A stretch of 64,000 nt of DNA, taken from assembly GCF_021390435.2 (NCBI RefSeq), contig NZ_JAJVCN010000001.1, positions 1,116,001 to 1,180,000 of the forward strand, given 5' to 3'. The translations under genes were made by a program, and so were the position numbers. The notes under the pieces were generated by a model. The model had not been told where the DNA came from, searched no databases, and worked only from the letters and a program-made list of their open reading frames with translations. Below, one piece after another: positions 1-9,111 of this stretch (the stretch's first letter is position 1; each line of letters starts with the position of its first letter). The DNA is from Kibdelosporangium philippinense. Its GTDB lineage: Bacteria > Actinomycetota > Actinomycetes > Mycobacteriales > Pseudonocardiaceae.

Positions 1-1409
1 AGCAATACAACACCGCACACCCAGGGGCGAGGCTTTCAGACAGTCGTGTCAGTGAGTACGAGAGCTGGCCGCATGGCGGTGTTCAGCCCAGTGTGCGCTA
101 CCTGGCCAACCTCGCAGTCGTGTTCGGCCACGGATGCACGCTGTCCCAGCTCGTCGATGCCGACGACCTCGAACAGTTCGGCCCGGCCGATCGCATCCTG
201 TTCACCACATCCCTGAGCGGGAACCTGCGTGGATTGCCGGGCACGGCCGTGACTCCCACCCCGGTCGTCTCGTACGGCTCTCGAAGCGACAGCGGCCACT
301 TCGATCTTGTGCCCACGCACCAGGATGTCGCCCCGCTTCCCTTTCGGGGCCCCCGTCGTGTCGTGCGTTGTGACGCGCACGGTCTGCCTATCCGTGAGGA
401 GGTTGTCATGGCAGCCAATGAGTCAGCCCAGTTCCGACGCTGGAGTGCCACCACCAACGTTGACGACGATGTGCTGGAACAGATGGCCGCCGACGTTGCT
501 GATATCGCCACGCGCTATCTCATCGACCCGCCGGGCGCGCTGTTCACCACGTTGCTGAGTGCCCGTGATGACGTGTTCGGATTGATCGCCGGGCGTCAGC
601 AACCGAAGCACACAATGGACCTGTACAAGGTCGGCGGGCAGATATGTGCGTTGCTCGCGCACGCCACAGCCGACCTGGGACACGGCCACGCCGCGCACAC
701 CCATGCTCGTACCGCGCTGCATTGCGCCGAGCAGGCGGGTTATCCCAAGCTGAGGGTCTACGTCCGCTGGGTACAGTCCAATGTCGCGTACTGGGACGGC
801 CGCTTCCATGAGGCCGCACAGCTGGTTGAAGCCGCGCTTCCGGACGCGACCAGCGGCACCGCGCTACTGCGGCTGGCCAGCCAGCAGGCACGCATCAATG
901 CCGCTCGCCGTCGGCCAGCTGAAGTCAGACGAGCGTTGAAGATCGCCGAGTCCGCCGCCACGGAACCGAGCGCCGACGAGCCCGGAGTTCTTGCCTTCGC
1001 CTCCGGCAAGGCCGCCTACTACGCCAGCGAGGCCCACCGCGAACTCGGCGGCACCGAACACATGGACGCCGCAGTCGCCTGGGCTGCCAGCGCTGTCGAG
1101 CAGTTCACGGCTGAGTCCCAGCCGAACGCGCAGTTCGTCGCGGCCGCGCGGATGGACCTCGCCCGTGCTCACTTGGCCCGTGGCGATCTCGACGCGGTCG
1201 GGGAACACCTCAGTCCGACGCTGCGTTCGACTGTCGCCGAACATCGCACCGTTCCGGTGCTGAGCCGCGCCCGCTCGTTGAGCACTCTGCTGGAGAATCG
1301 GTCCGATCAGGGCTCGCTCACCGTGGCCTCCCTGAGGGATGATCTCGCTGACTTCTGCGCCCATCCAGCCGTCGGCCCGGTCGAACTCGAGTCCGGCCAG
1401 GCCGGCTGA
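1..1409 (+). CDS. HTH/TPR-type transcriptional regulator, 5' end cut by window
   Basis: The reading frame is open from base 3 of the window, so the gene starts to the left. The stretch RVSEYESWPHGG followed by VRYLANLAVVFG is the end of an XRE-type helix-turn-helix as found in actinomycete regulators with C-terminal TPR arrays. The rest is alanine-rich and helical, with repeated pairs such as AHTHARTALHCAEQAG and AEVRRALKIAESA, fitting tetratricopeptide repeats. The GTG at 93 is inside the HTH and is not the true start. The next gene starts 24 bp downstream and is probably co-transcribed. The family is cytoplasmic and DNA-binding; ligand and target are unknown. Confidence 0.75.
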   Translation, partial: QYNTAHPGARLSDSRVSEYESWPHGGVQPSVRYLANLAVVFGHGCTLSQLVDADDLEQFGPADRILFTTSLSGNLRGLPGTAVTPTPVVSYGSRSDSGHFDLVPTHQDVAPLPFRGPRRVVRCDAHGLPIREEVVMAANESAQFRRWSATTNVDDDVLEQMAADVADIATRYLIDPPGALFTTLLSARDDVFGLIAGRQQPKHTMDLYKVGGQICALLAHATADLGHGHAAHTHARTALHCAEQAGYPKLRVYVRWVQSNVAYWDGRFHEAAQLVEAALPDATSGTALLRLASQQARINAARRRPAEVRRALKIAESAATEPSADEPGVLAFASGKAAYYASEAHRELGGTEHMDAAVAWAASAVEQFTAESQPNAQFVAAARMDLARAHLARGDLDAVGEHLSPTLRSTVAEHRTVPVLSRARSLSTLLENRSDQGSLTVASLRDDLADFCAHPAVGPVELESGQAG

Positions 1410-1433
1410 TCAACTCACGGAAGGGGACCTGAA

Positions 1434-1934
1434 GTGCCTTTACAGGTAGCTGTCTGCGGACCCCGCCACTGCACCGAGGATGACAAGAGCCACGCCTACG
1501 AGGTCGGCATTCTGCTCGCGCGGGCGGGAGCGGTCGTGATCTGCGGTGGCGGCACCGGCGTCATGGCCGCTGTCGCCGCCGGAGTGCGTGCCGGCAGCGG
1601 CCTTGTCATCGGCGTCCGTCCCAACGACACCGCCGCGGATGCCAGCCCTGATCTCTCGGCGGTGATCGTCACCAACCTCGGCGAGGCACGCAACGCGATC
1701 ATCGTGTGGTCCGCCGACGCCGTGATCGCGATCGGTGGCTCATGGGGCACTCTGTCCGAGATCGCCTTGGCGAAACGACGCGGCGGCATCCCGGTCATCA
1801 CCCTTGGCAGCTGGACCATTCTCGACCGCGACGGCAACCCGTTGCCGGAGTCCGTGGCAGTCGCCAGCAGCCCCCGGCAAGCCGTCGACCTCGCTCTGGC
1901 CATCCGTCAGGCGAGGCACCAGGAAACCATTTGA
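1434..1934 (+). CDS. TIGR00725/LOG-like SLOG-domain protein
   Basis: A 166-residue Rossmann-like protein. It has the glycine-rich GGGTGVMAA loop near residue 38 and a GSWGTLSE motif near residue 101, the two nucleotide- or phosphate-binding loops of the SLOG superfamily (TIGR00725, LOG/YvdD and DprA relatives). The second loop keeps the GT..E element used by LOG phosphoribohydrolases, but the family function here is not settled. The GTG start follows a purine-rich GGAAGGGGA site. It lies directly behind the TPR regulator and is probably translated from the same message. It is predicted to be cytoplasmic. Confidence 0.75.
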   Translation: MPLQVAVCGPRHCTEDDKSHAYEVGILLARAGAVVICGGGTGVMAAVAAGVRAGSGLVIGVRPNDTAADASPDLSAVIVTNLGEARNAIIVWSADAVIAIGGSWGTLSEIALAKRRGGIPVITLGSWTILDRDGNPLPESVAVASSPRQAVDLALAIRQARHQETI

Positions 1935-2042
1935 TTTTCAATGCTCCGTCCTCTTCGCCAGAAGGCCAGGTAAACGGCCCCTTTGCCGCTGGGCAGCCGC
2001 TCGCCAGTCTTGGCATCCGGCGTTCACGAACAAAGGAGGACG

Positions 2043-2633
2043 ATGAAACCCACGCCTTGTCTGGCCATCGCAGGCCTGGTCGGCGCGCTCATGCTGCCGA
2101 TGTCCGGCATCGCCTACGCAGCCTCTCCAACGCAGGCGATACCAGCCCATTCGTCGTTCGGACCGTCACACACGGGCTCCGACACCGGCGGGTTGATCGG
2201 CGTATCAGGCCATGATCGGATGTTCCTCACGAAGATACATCTGGACAACCTCGTACAGATCAAGGCGGGACGGCTGGCATTGCAGAAGGGGCGGTGTGCG
2301 ACGGTGAGGCGGATCGCCGGCGTGTTCATCCAGGACCACTTCCGAATAGACAAGGACGTCCTGTCGCTGGCGGCCAAGTTCGATGTCAGGCTGCCGGATG
2401 CCCCGGATGCCGAAGCGCGAAAGCGGCTTGCCGAACTGGCGGCACTGTCCGGGTACGAGTTCGACGTCGCCTGGCTGCGACTGCAGGATGCCGGGCTTCG
2501 CGAAGCGATCAAACTGGGCAAGCAGCAACTGCTGCTCGGCCGCTCGCCAGAGGTGAAGGCGCTGGCGACCGCGGCCACTCCGGTCGTCGTGCGCCACCTG
2601 AGACTGCTCAACGAGGCCAAGCGCTACTGCTGA
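2043..2633 (+). CDS. Secreted DUF4142-family protein
   Basis: A 196-residue protein with a Sec signal peptide (hydrophobic core at about residues 7-24, cleavage near AYA-AS). The mature part is all-helical, with the order FLTKIHLDNLVQIKAG, then QDHFRIDKDVL, then the helix KLGKQQLLLG. This is the DUF4142 ferritin-like layout. The ATG at 2043 is chosen because AAAGGAGG lies just upstream; a longer frame from 1983 would bury the signal peptide. The family is exported and often found in stress or cell-envelope settings; no activity is established. Confidence 0.75.
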   Translation: MKPTPCLAIAGLVGALMLPMSGIAYAASPTQAIPAHSSFGPSHTGSDTGGLIGVSGHDRMFLTKIHLDNLVQIKAGRLALQKGRCATVRRIAGVFIQDHFRIDKDVLSLAAKFDVRLPDAPDAEARKRLAELAALSGYEFDVAWLRLQDAGLREAIKLGKQQLLLGRSPEVKALATAATPVVVRHLRLLNEAKRYC

Positions 2634-2731
2634 CATTCGCCTGCCGCGCATCAGTGGCGATAGTCTGTCCAAAGTGGACATCCAGTTATCGAGTGTGCGC
2701 GTTCGTATGCTCGATGACCGCGGTTTACGAG

Positions 2732-3655
2732 CTACCGAGGTAAAAACTCGGCGGTGATCGCATCGATAACGGCCGTTCGTCGTTCGGTGTCTTCCCGGAC
2801 GGATCGGCTGGCCTCGACATGGAGGTACGGGCTGTCGAATGCCGCGGCCGTCCTGCCTTGCGCGTTTCGGGTCGCGCTCAGCCGTCCGCATTCCTCCCGC
2901 CATACCAGGCAGATGACGAGTCCTGCTCGCTCGAGTCGCAGAGCGGTGTGTTCGGCGATCACGCCGGGTCTGCCGATGCTGGCGGAGAGCACCAGATCCC
3001 GTCCCGGCAGGGTCGCGTCGCCGAAGCCGTGCAGCTGTACCTGGGGCAGGCCGCGGTCGGCGAAGCGGGTCGCCACGATGTGGAAGATCGAATCCTTGCG
3101 ATGGGCCACATCCGCGGCCTTGTCGGCAGCGTCGCGGTGCGCTCCGGCGACCATCAGGATCGACCCCGGGATACGCCGGAACAGTTCGAGTCCCATCTGT
3201 TCGGTCCTGAGGTCCGAGTTCGGGTGCGGCACCTCGATCGCCAGCCGCACGGCGGCGGACAGGTCGATCATGTACATCCCCCAGGCGCGTTCCGAACCGG
3301 GTTCGTTCACGATCGCCAGGTACGGGCGCCCAGTCGCGGTGTCGACCCCGTGCTCGACCGAGAAACCGAGCGATCTGAGGTGGCCGGTGGCGAACCAGGG
3401 GACCAGACCGGCGAGCAGCGACGCGAAGCCGAGCTCGGCGATGTCACGTTCTTCGCTTGTCGGGGCCCGGTAGGGACCGTCCGGCCGAAGTCCACTGGTG
3501 AACTCCGCGAGGAGCTCGGCCGGCCGGGAAACCGGGCGCTCGCCGTTCTGTTCCGGCCACTCGCCGACCATGATGATCACCGTTGCCGCCAGCACAGTGG
3601 CGGCAACGAGAGCGCGGAGCCTTGGGCTTGCCGATCTGTCGTGTCTGTCGTCCAC
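2732..3655 (-). CDS. Membrane-anchored putative metallo-amidase next to the PGA operon
   Basis: Not a family I can name with certainty. The GTG at 3655 puts a single membrane helix (around RALVAATVLAATVIIMV) near the N-terminus with the rest outside the cell; a start at 3739 is also possible. The ectodomain has widely spaced conserved-looking polar motifs: EVPHPNSDLRTE, then GAHRDAAD, then HRKDSIFH, then VQLHGFGD, and HVEASRS near the C-terminus. An H..D..TE pair with a later HGF resembles zinc-ligand patterns of the carboxypeptidase and poly-gamma-glutamate hydrolase folds. It is transcribed away from the pgs-like operon and shares its control region. Role as a gamma-glutamyl hydrolase is inference from motif and context. 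Confidence 0.6.
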   Translation of the reverse strand: MDDRHDRSASPRLRALVAATVLAATVIIMVGEWPEQNGERPVSRPAELLAEFTSGLRPDGPYRAPTSEERDIAELGFASLLAGLVPWFATGHLRSLGFSVEHGVDTATGRPYLAIVNEPGSERAWGMYMIDLSAAVRLAIEVPHPNSDLRTEQMGLELFRRIPGSILMVAGAHRDAADKAADVAHRKDSIFHIVATRFADRGLPQVQLHGFGDATLPGRDLVLSASIGRPGVIAEHTALRLERAGLVICLVWREECGRLSATRNAQGRTAAAFDSPYLHVEASRSVREDTERRTAVIDAITAEFLPR

Positions 3656-3914
3656 TTCGGTCAACTCTAGTCGGATCCGCTTGACGTTTCCCGGTTTGGT
3701 TAGGGGCCAGTTGAGTGGCCTCTGGTCCGCCAAGATCATGCGCGGCCAAGATGTCCAAGTCCGGCAAAGCCGTTATCCGGCTCTGGGGCGTGTCCCGACC
3801 ATCGCGTGCGAGATCCGTCGGGGCATGCCCTTGTCCAGTTCGAACGAAGGCTCGAAATTCCTTGCGATGGTTGAGTCCCACGCGGACGCGCATCAGGCCC
3901 GTGGTGGGCAGGCG

Positions 3915-6149
3915 ATGACGACACTGTGGATCGGCCGACGGCAGAACCGGCTCGAGAAACAACTTGTCGAGACACGATTTCCCGGAGGCGTGGGGGTGCC
4001 TTCCGGTGTCGGGCTGGCACTGTCGTTGTTACTGGCCGTCTTCTGTGCGTTCTATCTCCAGCAACCGGCCACACAATCGGTCGCCGAGGCCGTTGTCGAA
4101 CCGCAGGAACGGTTCACCGCGTCGATCGCGCGAACCCTCGCCGCGTCGGTGGCCAAGGAGGTGACGAACCTGCGCGCGGCGGTGACGCCGCCCGCCGCGG
4201 GACTCGCACACGACCCCGATGATCTGCTCGGCGAGCTCGGCGCGGGCTATCCGCGGTGGCGGGGGATGGCCTTGGTAGAAGGGGCGGGCGAACGGATAGT
4301 CGCCGCACGGGGCGAACCGGTACCACTGGGCGAACTGGATCGCACATCGTTGCCCGCGGCTACTGTCCGGCCGCTTTCGCTTGCCGGACACGGAGTGCTG
4401 CTGGTGGTGACCATCCCGCTGGGCGGTGACCACGAAGGACGGCGTCTGGTGGCCTGTATGGACTTGTCCGGTTCGGAGTTTCCTCTCGACGAACGGCTGG
4501 GCCAGAGCGTGCTGCTGGTGACGGCGACCGGCGCCGTCGTCGACTCCTACGGCCCTGCACCGAAAATCGGTGACCAAGTGCTTTCTCCGCTGATCCGTGC
4601 GGCTGCCGCTGCCGCGGCTGCGGGCCGCACCGGCAGTGAAGTGGGTTCGCCCTACCCGGACGGCTCGACAGATGAAGCCACTGTGGTGCCCGTGGTCGCC
4701 TATGCGCCACTGACGGTTGCTGAGATGTCCGGGACCCTCGGGCTCAGTGTGATCTCGGTGAGCAGTGCGTCGATCGATCGCGACGAGTCGCAGTGGTATC
4801 CGCTTCTGCCGTCCGGGTTGCTGGTCGTTGTGGCCGTTCTCGGATTCGCCTCGGTCCGGGTGGCACTGGTCAAGCCGGTCCGCAGGCTGCGAGCCGACGC
4901 CATCGCGGTCGCGTCCGGAGTTCTCGACCGGACCGTCCGGATCTCGAGGTTCGTCGAGATCCGGCGGATCGCGGTGGCGATCGACCACTGCAGGGCCGAG
5001 TTGCGAGGCGAACCCGCCCGGCCGAACAGGCGCTCAGCGTGGGGATTGTCCGTCCGGCATGCCGTCATCCTCAGCACTGTCGCGCTGTTCGGGTGGTCGG
5101 TGTTCCTCGCCACGGCCGTGGGCGTCTCCGTCCCCGAGGTGCCCGAAGCCGCCGTCCTGCAACGAGGTGTGGAGGTTTCGTGGATCGCCGACTCGGTGCG
5201 CCGCAGCCTCGACGAGGGCTTGTCCGACCTGAAGGTGCTCAGCCGGTTCGGCGCGAGGAACGAGGAACCGGCATTGCGAACATCGATGGAGCGACTGGCC
5301 GGGCGGGAGGCCAGGTACCGAAGTGTCTACCTCACCGACACCACCGGGCAGGTGAGCATCCATTTTGGACGACAGCCGTTACGTGCCGAGGAGCGGCTGC
5401 CCCCTGACGAGGAAGGCCTGCACCAGGCCAACACCAGTGGCCGGTTGCCGGTGGTCTTCGCGTACCGCGCGCTGGCGGACGGGCAGCGTGCCGTCGTGGC
5501 CGAGTTCGACATCGAGCACATCTCCGGGCTGCTCAGGCAGTCCGTCGGCCGGGCCAGGATCGTCGACTCCGGGCTGCGCACGATCGCCGACACCGAAGGG
5601 TACCTGGCATTCCAGGAACTGTCCGACGACTCCTTGCGACGGAGCGTGGGTGAGGCGCGGACAAGAACTCCCGGCGCGATCCTCGACGCGAGCGTCATGG
5701 ACAGTTCCGCGGGCCCTTCCATTGTCGCCTCGGTGGCGATCGGCGGTTCCCGCGCGGCGACGGCGCTCGACTGGGTCGTGGTCGCGCAACAGCCCGTCGC
5801 CGAGCTGAACCTGCCGGAGAACGCGCTCTGGCGGAGAGCTCTTGTGGTGGCGCTGCTCGGCGCGATCATCGCGCTGCTCCACTGCATATGGCACGAACTC
5901 ATGTTCGTCCGGCCGCTGCGCCGGACCGCGGCCGCCAGCGAGCGGCTGGTGGACGGAGACATCAAGTCCGTGATCTACCCGGTCCGCCAGGACCACGTCG
6001 GAACGATCACGTCCTGTCTGGAGATCTGCCGTCAAGCCCTCGCCGATGGCACTCACCGGCTGGGTGATGTCCGCCGCCCGCGTGGCAGGCCCGCCCAGAT
6101 CTCCTCCCGGCGATCCCCGAAACACGCCCTCATCCGACGAGAGAGCTGA
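3915..6149 (+). CDS. Double Cache-HAMP transmembrane sensor without output domain
   Basis: About 744 residues. Two copies of one module are visible: membrane helix, extracytoplasmic region, membrane helix, then a HAMP-like segment (VRVALVKPVRRLRADA in the first, HELMFVRPLRRTAAASERL in the second). The outside regions look like Cache/PDC sensory domains (phrases such as RSVYLTDTTGQVSIHFG and ALDWVVVAQQPVAELN). After the second HAMP only a short basic tail follows; there is no histidine kinase, cyclase or chemotaxis domain. The start is uncertain: ATG 3915 is preferred, ATG 3867 is in frame. Its stop is one base from the pgsB start, so it is coupled to PGA synthesis and may sense a signal or scaffold the synthase. 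Confidence 0.7.
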   Translation: MTTLWIGRRQNRLEKQLVETRFPGGVGVPSGVGLALSLLLAVFCAFYLQQPATQSVAEAVVEPQERFTASIARTLAASVAKEVTNLRAAVTPPAAGLAHDPDDLLGELGAGYPRWRGMALVEGAGERIVAARGEPVPLGELDRTSLPAATVRPLSLAGHGVLLVVTIPLGGDHEGRRLVACMDLSGSEFPLDERLGQSVLLVTATGAVVDSYGPAPKIGDQVLSPLIRAAAAAAAAGRTGSEVGSPYPDGSTDEATVVPVVAYAPLTVAEMSGTLGLSVISVSSASIDRDESQWYPLLPSGLLVVVAVLGFASVRVALVKPVRRLRADAIAVASGVLDRTVRISRFVEIRRIAVAIDHCRAELRGEPARPNRRSAWGLSVRHAVILSTVALFGWSVFLATAVGVSVPEVPEAAVLQRGVEVSWIADSVRRSLDEGLSDLKVLSRFGARNEEPALRTSMERLAGREARYRSVYLTDTTGQVSIHFGRQPLRAEERLPPDEEGLHQANTSGRLPVVFAYRALADGQRAVVAEFDIEHISGLLRQSVGRARIVDSGLRTIADTEGYLAFQELSDDSLRRSVGEARTRTPGAILDASVMDSSAGPSIVASVAIGGSRAATALDWVVVAQQPVAELNLPENALWRRALVVALLGAIIALLHCIWHELMFVRPLRRTAAASERLVDGDIKSVIYPVRQDHVGTITSCLEICRQALADGTHRLGDVRRPRGRPAQISSRRSPKHALIRRES

Positions 6150-6150
6150 A

Positions 6151-7338
6151 ATGTTGTTCTGTTACGTCGTGTACCTCATTGGCTGCGTGCTGACCTTGGC
6201 CGCCGGGGTGGTCGAGCAACGCCGCCACTACGCCAACCTGCACGACATCCCCGTCCGGATTCTCGTCAACGGCACGCGGGGAAAGAGCACGATCACCAGA
6301 CTGTGTGCCGGGGCGCTGCGCGGCGGTGGTGTGGTCACCGTCGCCAAGACGACCGGGACAGCCGCGCGGTTCATTCACCCGGATGGCAGCGAGGAACCGG
6401 TCTATCGGAAATTCGACATCGCGAACGTCGTCGAGCAGGTGGGCATTGTCCGCCGGGCCGCGGCTTACCACCCTGGGGCGTTGGTCGTCGAGTGCATGGC
6501 CGTGATGCCCGACTTGCAGGAAATCAGCCAGACCAAACTCATCCAGTCCAACATCGGCGTGATCTCCAATGTCCGGATGGACCACATCACCGAGATGGGG
6601 CCGACCGCGGAGGACATCGCCCGCTCGCTGAGCCGCTCCATGCCGGTCGGCGGAGTCTGCGTCACCGCCGAGCGGGAACGCCTCGCTGTGCTCGCAAAGG
6701 AGGCCGAGCGGAGGAACTGTGAGCTCATCGTGGTCGATCCGACGTCCGTCACGGACGAGGAAATGCGTGGCTTTCGCTGCATCACGTTCCGGGAGAACGT
6801 GGCGATCGCGCTCGCTGTGGCCGAGCAGCTCGGAGTGGATCGAAGATCGGCCCTGGCCGGCATGTGGTCGGCCGCGCCGGATCCTGGTGCGCTTCGCGTC
6901 GAGGAATACCGGGTGGCCGGAAAGCACCTGTGGTTCGCCAATCTGTTCGCCGCCAACGATCCGGAATCAACTCTCATGAACATCGAAGAACTACTCGCCG
7001 GAGGACTGATCTCCCGGCCACTGCACATGGTCATCGGCTGCCGTCCCGATCGGATCGAACGCAACGGCCAGATCGGTTCACTGGTCGGCGAGGTCGACCC
7101 CGAGCGCGTGGTGCTGATCGGCGAGCCGACCCGCAGTGCGCGGGTGGCCATCCCGGCAGGATGGCAGGACCGGACAGTCGACCTCGGTGGGGACCGCCAC
7201 CCGACCGAGCTGTTCGACGGGATCCTCGCGGGTATCGATCACTACGGCTCGGTCGTCGCGGTCGGCAGCATCCACGGCCAGGGTGAGCGGTTGCTGGAGC
7301 AGCTCGAGACCGTGCAACGCGTCGGGAGCAGCCAGTGA
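6151..7338 (+). CDS. pgsB: Poly-gamma-glutamate synthase subunit PgsB/CapB
   Basis: A 395-residue protein, matching the usual PgsB length of about 393. An N-terminal membrane helix (LFCYVVYLIGCVLTLAAG) is followed by the P-loop NGTRGKSTITRL at about residue 40, characteristic of the amide-ligase family that ATP-activates the gamma-carboxylate of glutamate. VVECMAVMPDLQ and NVRMDHITEMG are further family signatures. ATG 6151 is one base after the upstream stop. PgsB and PgsC together form the membrane polymerase core. The downstream pgsC start overlaps its stop as GTGA. Confidence 0.93.
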   Translation: MLFCYVVYLIGCVLTLAAGVVEQRRHYANLHDIPVRILVNGTRGKSTITRLCAGALRGGGVVTVAKTTGTAARFIHPDGSEEPVYRKFDIANVVEQVGIVRRAAAYHPGALVVECMAVMPDLQEISQTKLIQSNIGVISNVRMDHITEMGPTAEDIARSLSRSMPVGGVCVTAERERLAVLAKEAERRNCELIVVDPTSVTDEEMRGFRCITFRENVAIALAVAEQLGVDRRSALAGMWSAAPDPGALRVEEYRVAGKHLWFANLFAANDPESTLMNIEELLAGGLISRPLHMVIGCRPDRIERNGQIGSLVGEVDPERVVLIGEPTRSARVAIPAGWQDRTVDLGGDRHPTELFDGILAGIDHYGSVVAVGSIHGQGERLLEQLETVQRVGSSQ

Positions 7339-7817
7339 CGACACGCTTTCTCGCGGCGGAGGTCGCGACGATCGGGCTGGCCATCGGCCTGTTGCTGGCC
7401 CTGATCTGTGTACTGGTCGCGAATCTGTCTCCCGGTGGGATGATCAGTCCCGGCTGGCTCGCGCTGACCCTGATCGAGGACTACCGCCGCGCCGCGATCA
7501 TCGTGCTGATGACCGCACTCACCTATGGGGGCACCAAGGTGATGCGGCGCTTCGCCATCCTGTACGGCAAGCGCTTGTTCGCGGCGATCGTCTTGCTGGC
7601 CGTGCTGCTGCAGAGTTCGCTGTTCCTGCTGATCCAGCACGACTATCCGCTCCTGTTCGCCCATCAGACATTGGGTTTCGTCGTCCCGGGACTGATCGCT
7701 TACCAACTTGTGCGGCAACCTCCTGTCGCGACGCTGCTGGTGACGTCGGCGGTCAGCCTGGCCACCTGTGGCGTGCTCGTCAGTGGTGTGCTGGTCGGAC
7801 TCGTGCCAACGATCTAG
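7335..7817 (+). CDS. pgsC: Poly-gamma-glutamate biosynthesis protein PgsC/CapC
   Basis: A 160-residue, very hydrophobic protein with about four to five membrane helices, the size and profile of PgsC (about 149 residues in Bacillus). The phrase SPGGMISPGWLAL after the first helix is typical of the family. It starts with a GTG overlapping the pgsB stop by 4 bp, so the two are translated together. PgsC is the membrane partner of PgsB in the PGA synthase. No PgsA/CapA-type gene follows, which is unusual. Confidence 0.9.
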   Translation: MTTRFLAAEVATIGLAIGLLLALICVLVANLSPGGMISPGWLALTLIEDYRRAAIIVLMTALTYGGTKVMRRFAILYGKRLFAAIVLLAVLLQSSLFLLIQHDYPLLFAHQTLGFVVPGLIAYQLVRQPPVATLLVTSAVSLATCGVLVSGVLVGLVPTI

Positions 7818-7864
7818 TGCGGCACTAGATCGTTTCAAATGCCCGATCGCGATAGAGGAAACAG

Positions 7865-8935
7865 GTGGATTCGCTGATGTCATTGGCCAGGTTCGAACTC
7901 CGGAAACACTGGAGCCGGGCGACTCGCGTCACCGCGCTGCTGGTCGTGGTCGGCTTGTCCGTGACCGCCACGCTCTACTTTGGACACAATCCGTCCGGTG
8001 CGGGAACCCCGGCATCGATCAACGCCTTCGAGATTCAGGATGCCGCTGTTCCGGTCGCGTCGGAGTACCGCTACGAACGGCTGGCCCGTCCGGCGCGGAC
8101 GGTGGTGCGGGACAAGGCGGGTGTGGTGGTAGCCACGTTCACCGATGGCGCTCGCACGGTTGCCCTCACCGGACACACGCGGACATTTCGAGAGCCGCGG
8201 ACGACCCGGGCCACCGTCACCTCCAATGTCTGGGTGCGGCTCATCCCGCACGAGTGGCGGGAGGGCGAGGAGCGGACAGCCTGGGTCCGGTCCTGGCTGG
8301 ATTCCGCGCTGCGCGACCGAAGCCCGGATGTTCTCGGTGTCGCCATGGAATACCTCGATGGCGCGCCGAGCGGGACGAACGAGAAGAACGTGCGCTTCCG
8401 GGGCGACGCGTCGTCCGTTCCGTCCGAAGTGGATGATCGGAAGGCGACGGCGTCCGCCGACTTCTACGACTATCTCGGCCTGCGGTGGACGTTCCCGGGC
8501 GGGGTGCACAGAAAACCCGCGGAGGGCACCTATGGCGTCGTCGACTGCTCGGGTTTCCTGCGGCTGGTGTACGGCTACCGGCTCGGCTACCCGATGCTCG
8601 GCTCGAACACGCGCGGCGCGGGGCTTCCGCGCAGTGCCCATGCGATGTACGAAGTCGGCTCCGGTGTACCGGTCATCCCTGGCGACGGCACGCGCTCGCA
8701 CGCGTACAACCTGCTGCAGCCCGGTGATCTCGTATTTTTCGATCTCGACGCCGAGGGCGGCAGGCAGATCGATTTCGCTGGTATTTATCTCGGGATGGAC
8801 AACGGTCATCATCATCGGTTCATTTCGAGCCGGTCGGCCGCCAATGGACCCACGTTCGGCGATTTCGGGGGTGCGTCGCTTCTTGATGGAGGCGGCCGTT
8901 TCTCCGAAGGATTCCGTGCTGCCAAACGGATCTGA
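7865..8935 (+). CDS. Membrane-anchored NlpC/P60-like protein of the PGA operon
   Basis: A 356-residue protein. A single helix at about residues 22-40 anchors it, then comes a polar stalk domain, then an NlpC/P60-type C-terminal domain. The nucleophile motif VVDCSGFLRLVYGYRLG is intact, followed by SHAYNLLQPGDLVFFD, the usual PGDLVFF strand. At the place where NlpC/P60 enzymes have HVGIY, this protein reads DFAGIYLG, so the usual catalytic histidine appears replaced, though HHHRF follows nearby. GTG 7865 sits behind GAGGAAA. In Bacillus, PgdS-type NlpC/P60 enzymes cut PGA; here a role in polymer release or wall attachment is inferred. Confidence 0.8.
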   Translation: MDSLMSLARFELRKHWSRATRVTALLVVVGLSVTATLYFGHNPSGAGTPASINAFEIQDAAVPVASEYRYERLARPARTVVRDKAGVVVATFTDGARTVALTGHTRTFREPRTTRATVTSNVWVRLIPHEWREGEERTAWVRSWLDSALRDRSPDVLGVAMEYLDGAPSGTNEKNVRFRGDASSVPSEVDDRKATASADFYDYLGLRWTFPGGVHRKPAEGTYGVVDCSGFLRLVYGYRLGYPMLGSNTRGAGLPRSAHAMYEVGSGVPVIPGDGTRSHAYNLLQPGDLVFFDLDAEGGRQIDFAGIYLGMDNGHHHRFISSRSAANGPTFGDFGGASLLDGGGRFSEGFRAAKRI

Positions 8936-9111
8936 CCTGCTCCGTGAGCCATACCTCTGGCCACTGTGTTCGCTGTGATCTCCTGATACGGTAAGTATGT
9001 ACGCCTTATCTTTGGGTGTGTGCCTTGCGGCTATCGAGCTAGGCGTCGGAGAATATGCGAAAGCCGGGGCGCTTGCGGTCGCGGGCGTCCGCGGAATCAA
9101 AGGGGTAGATC

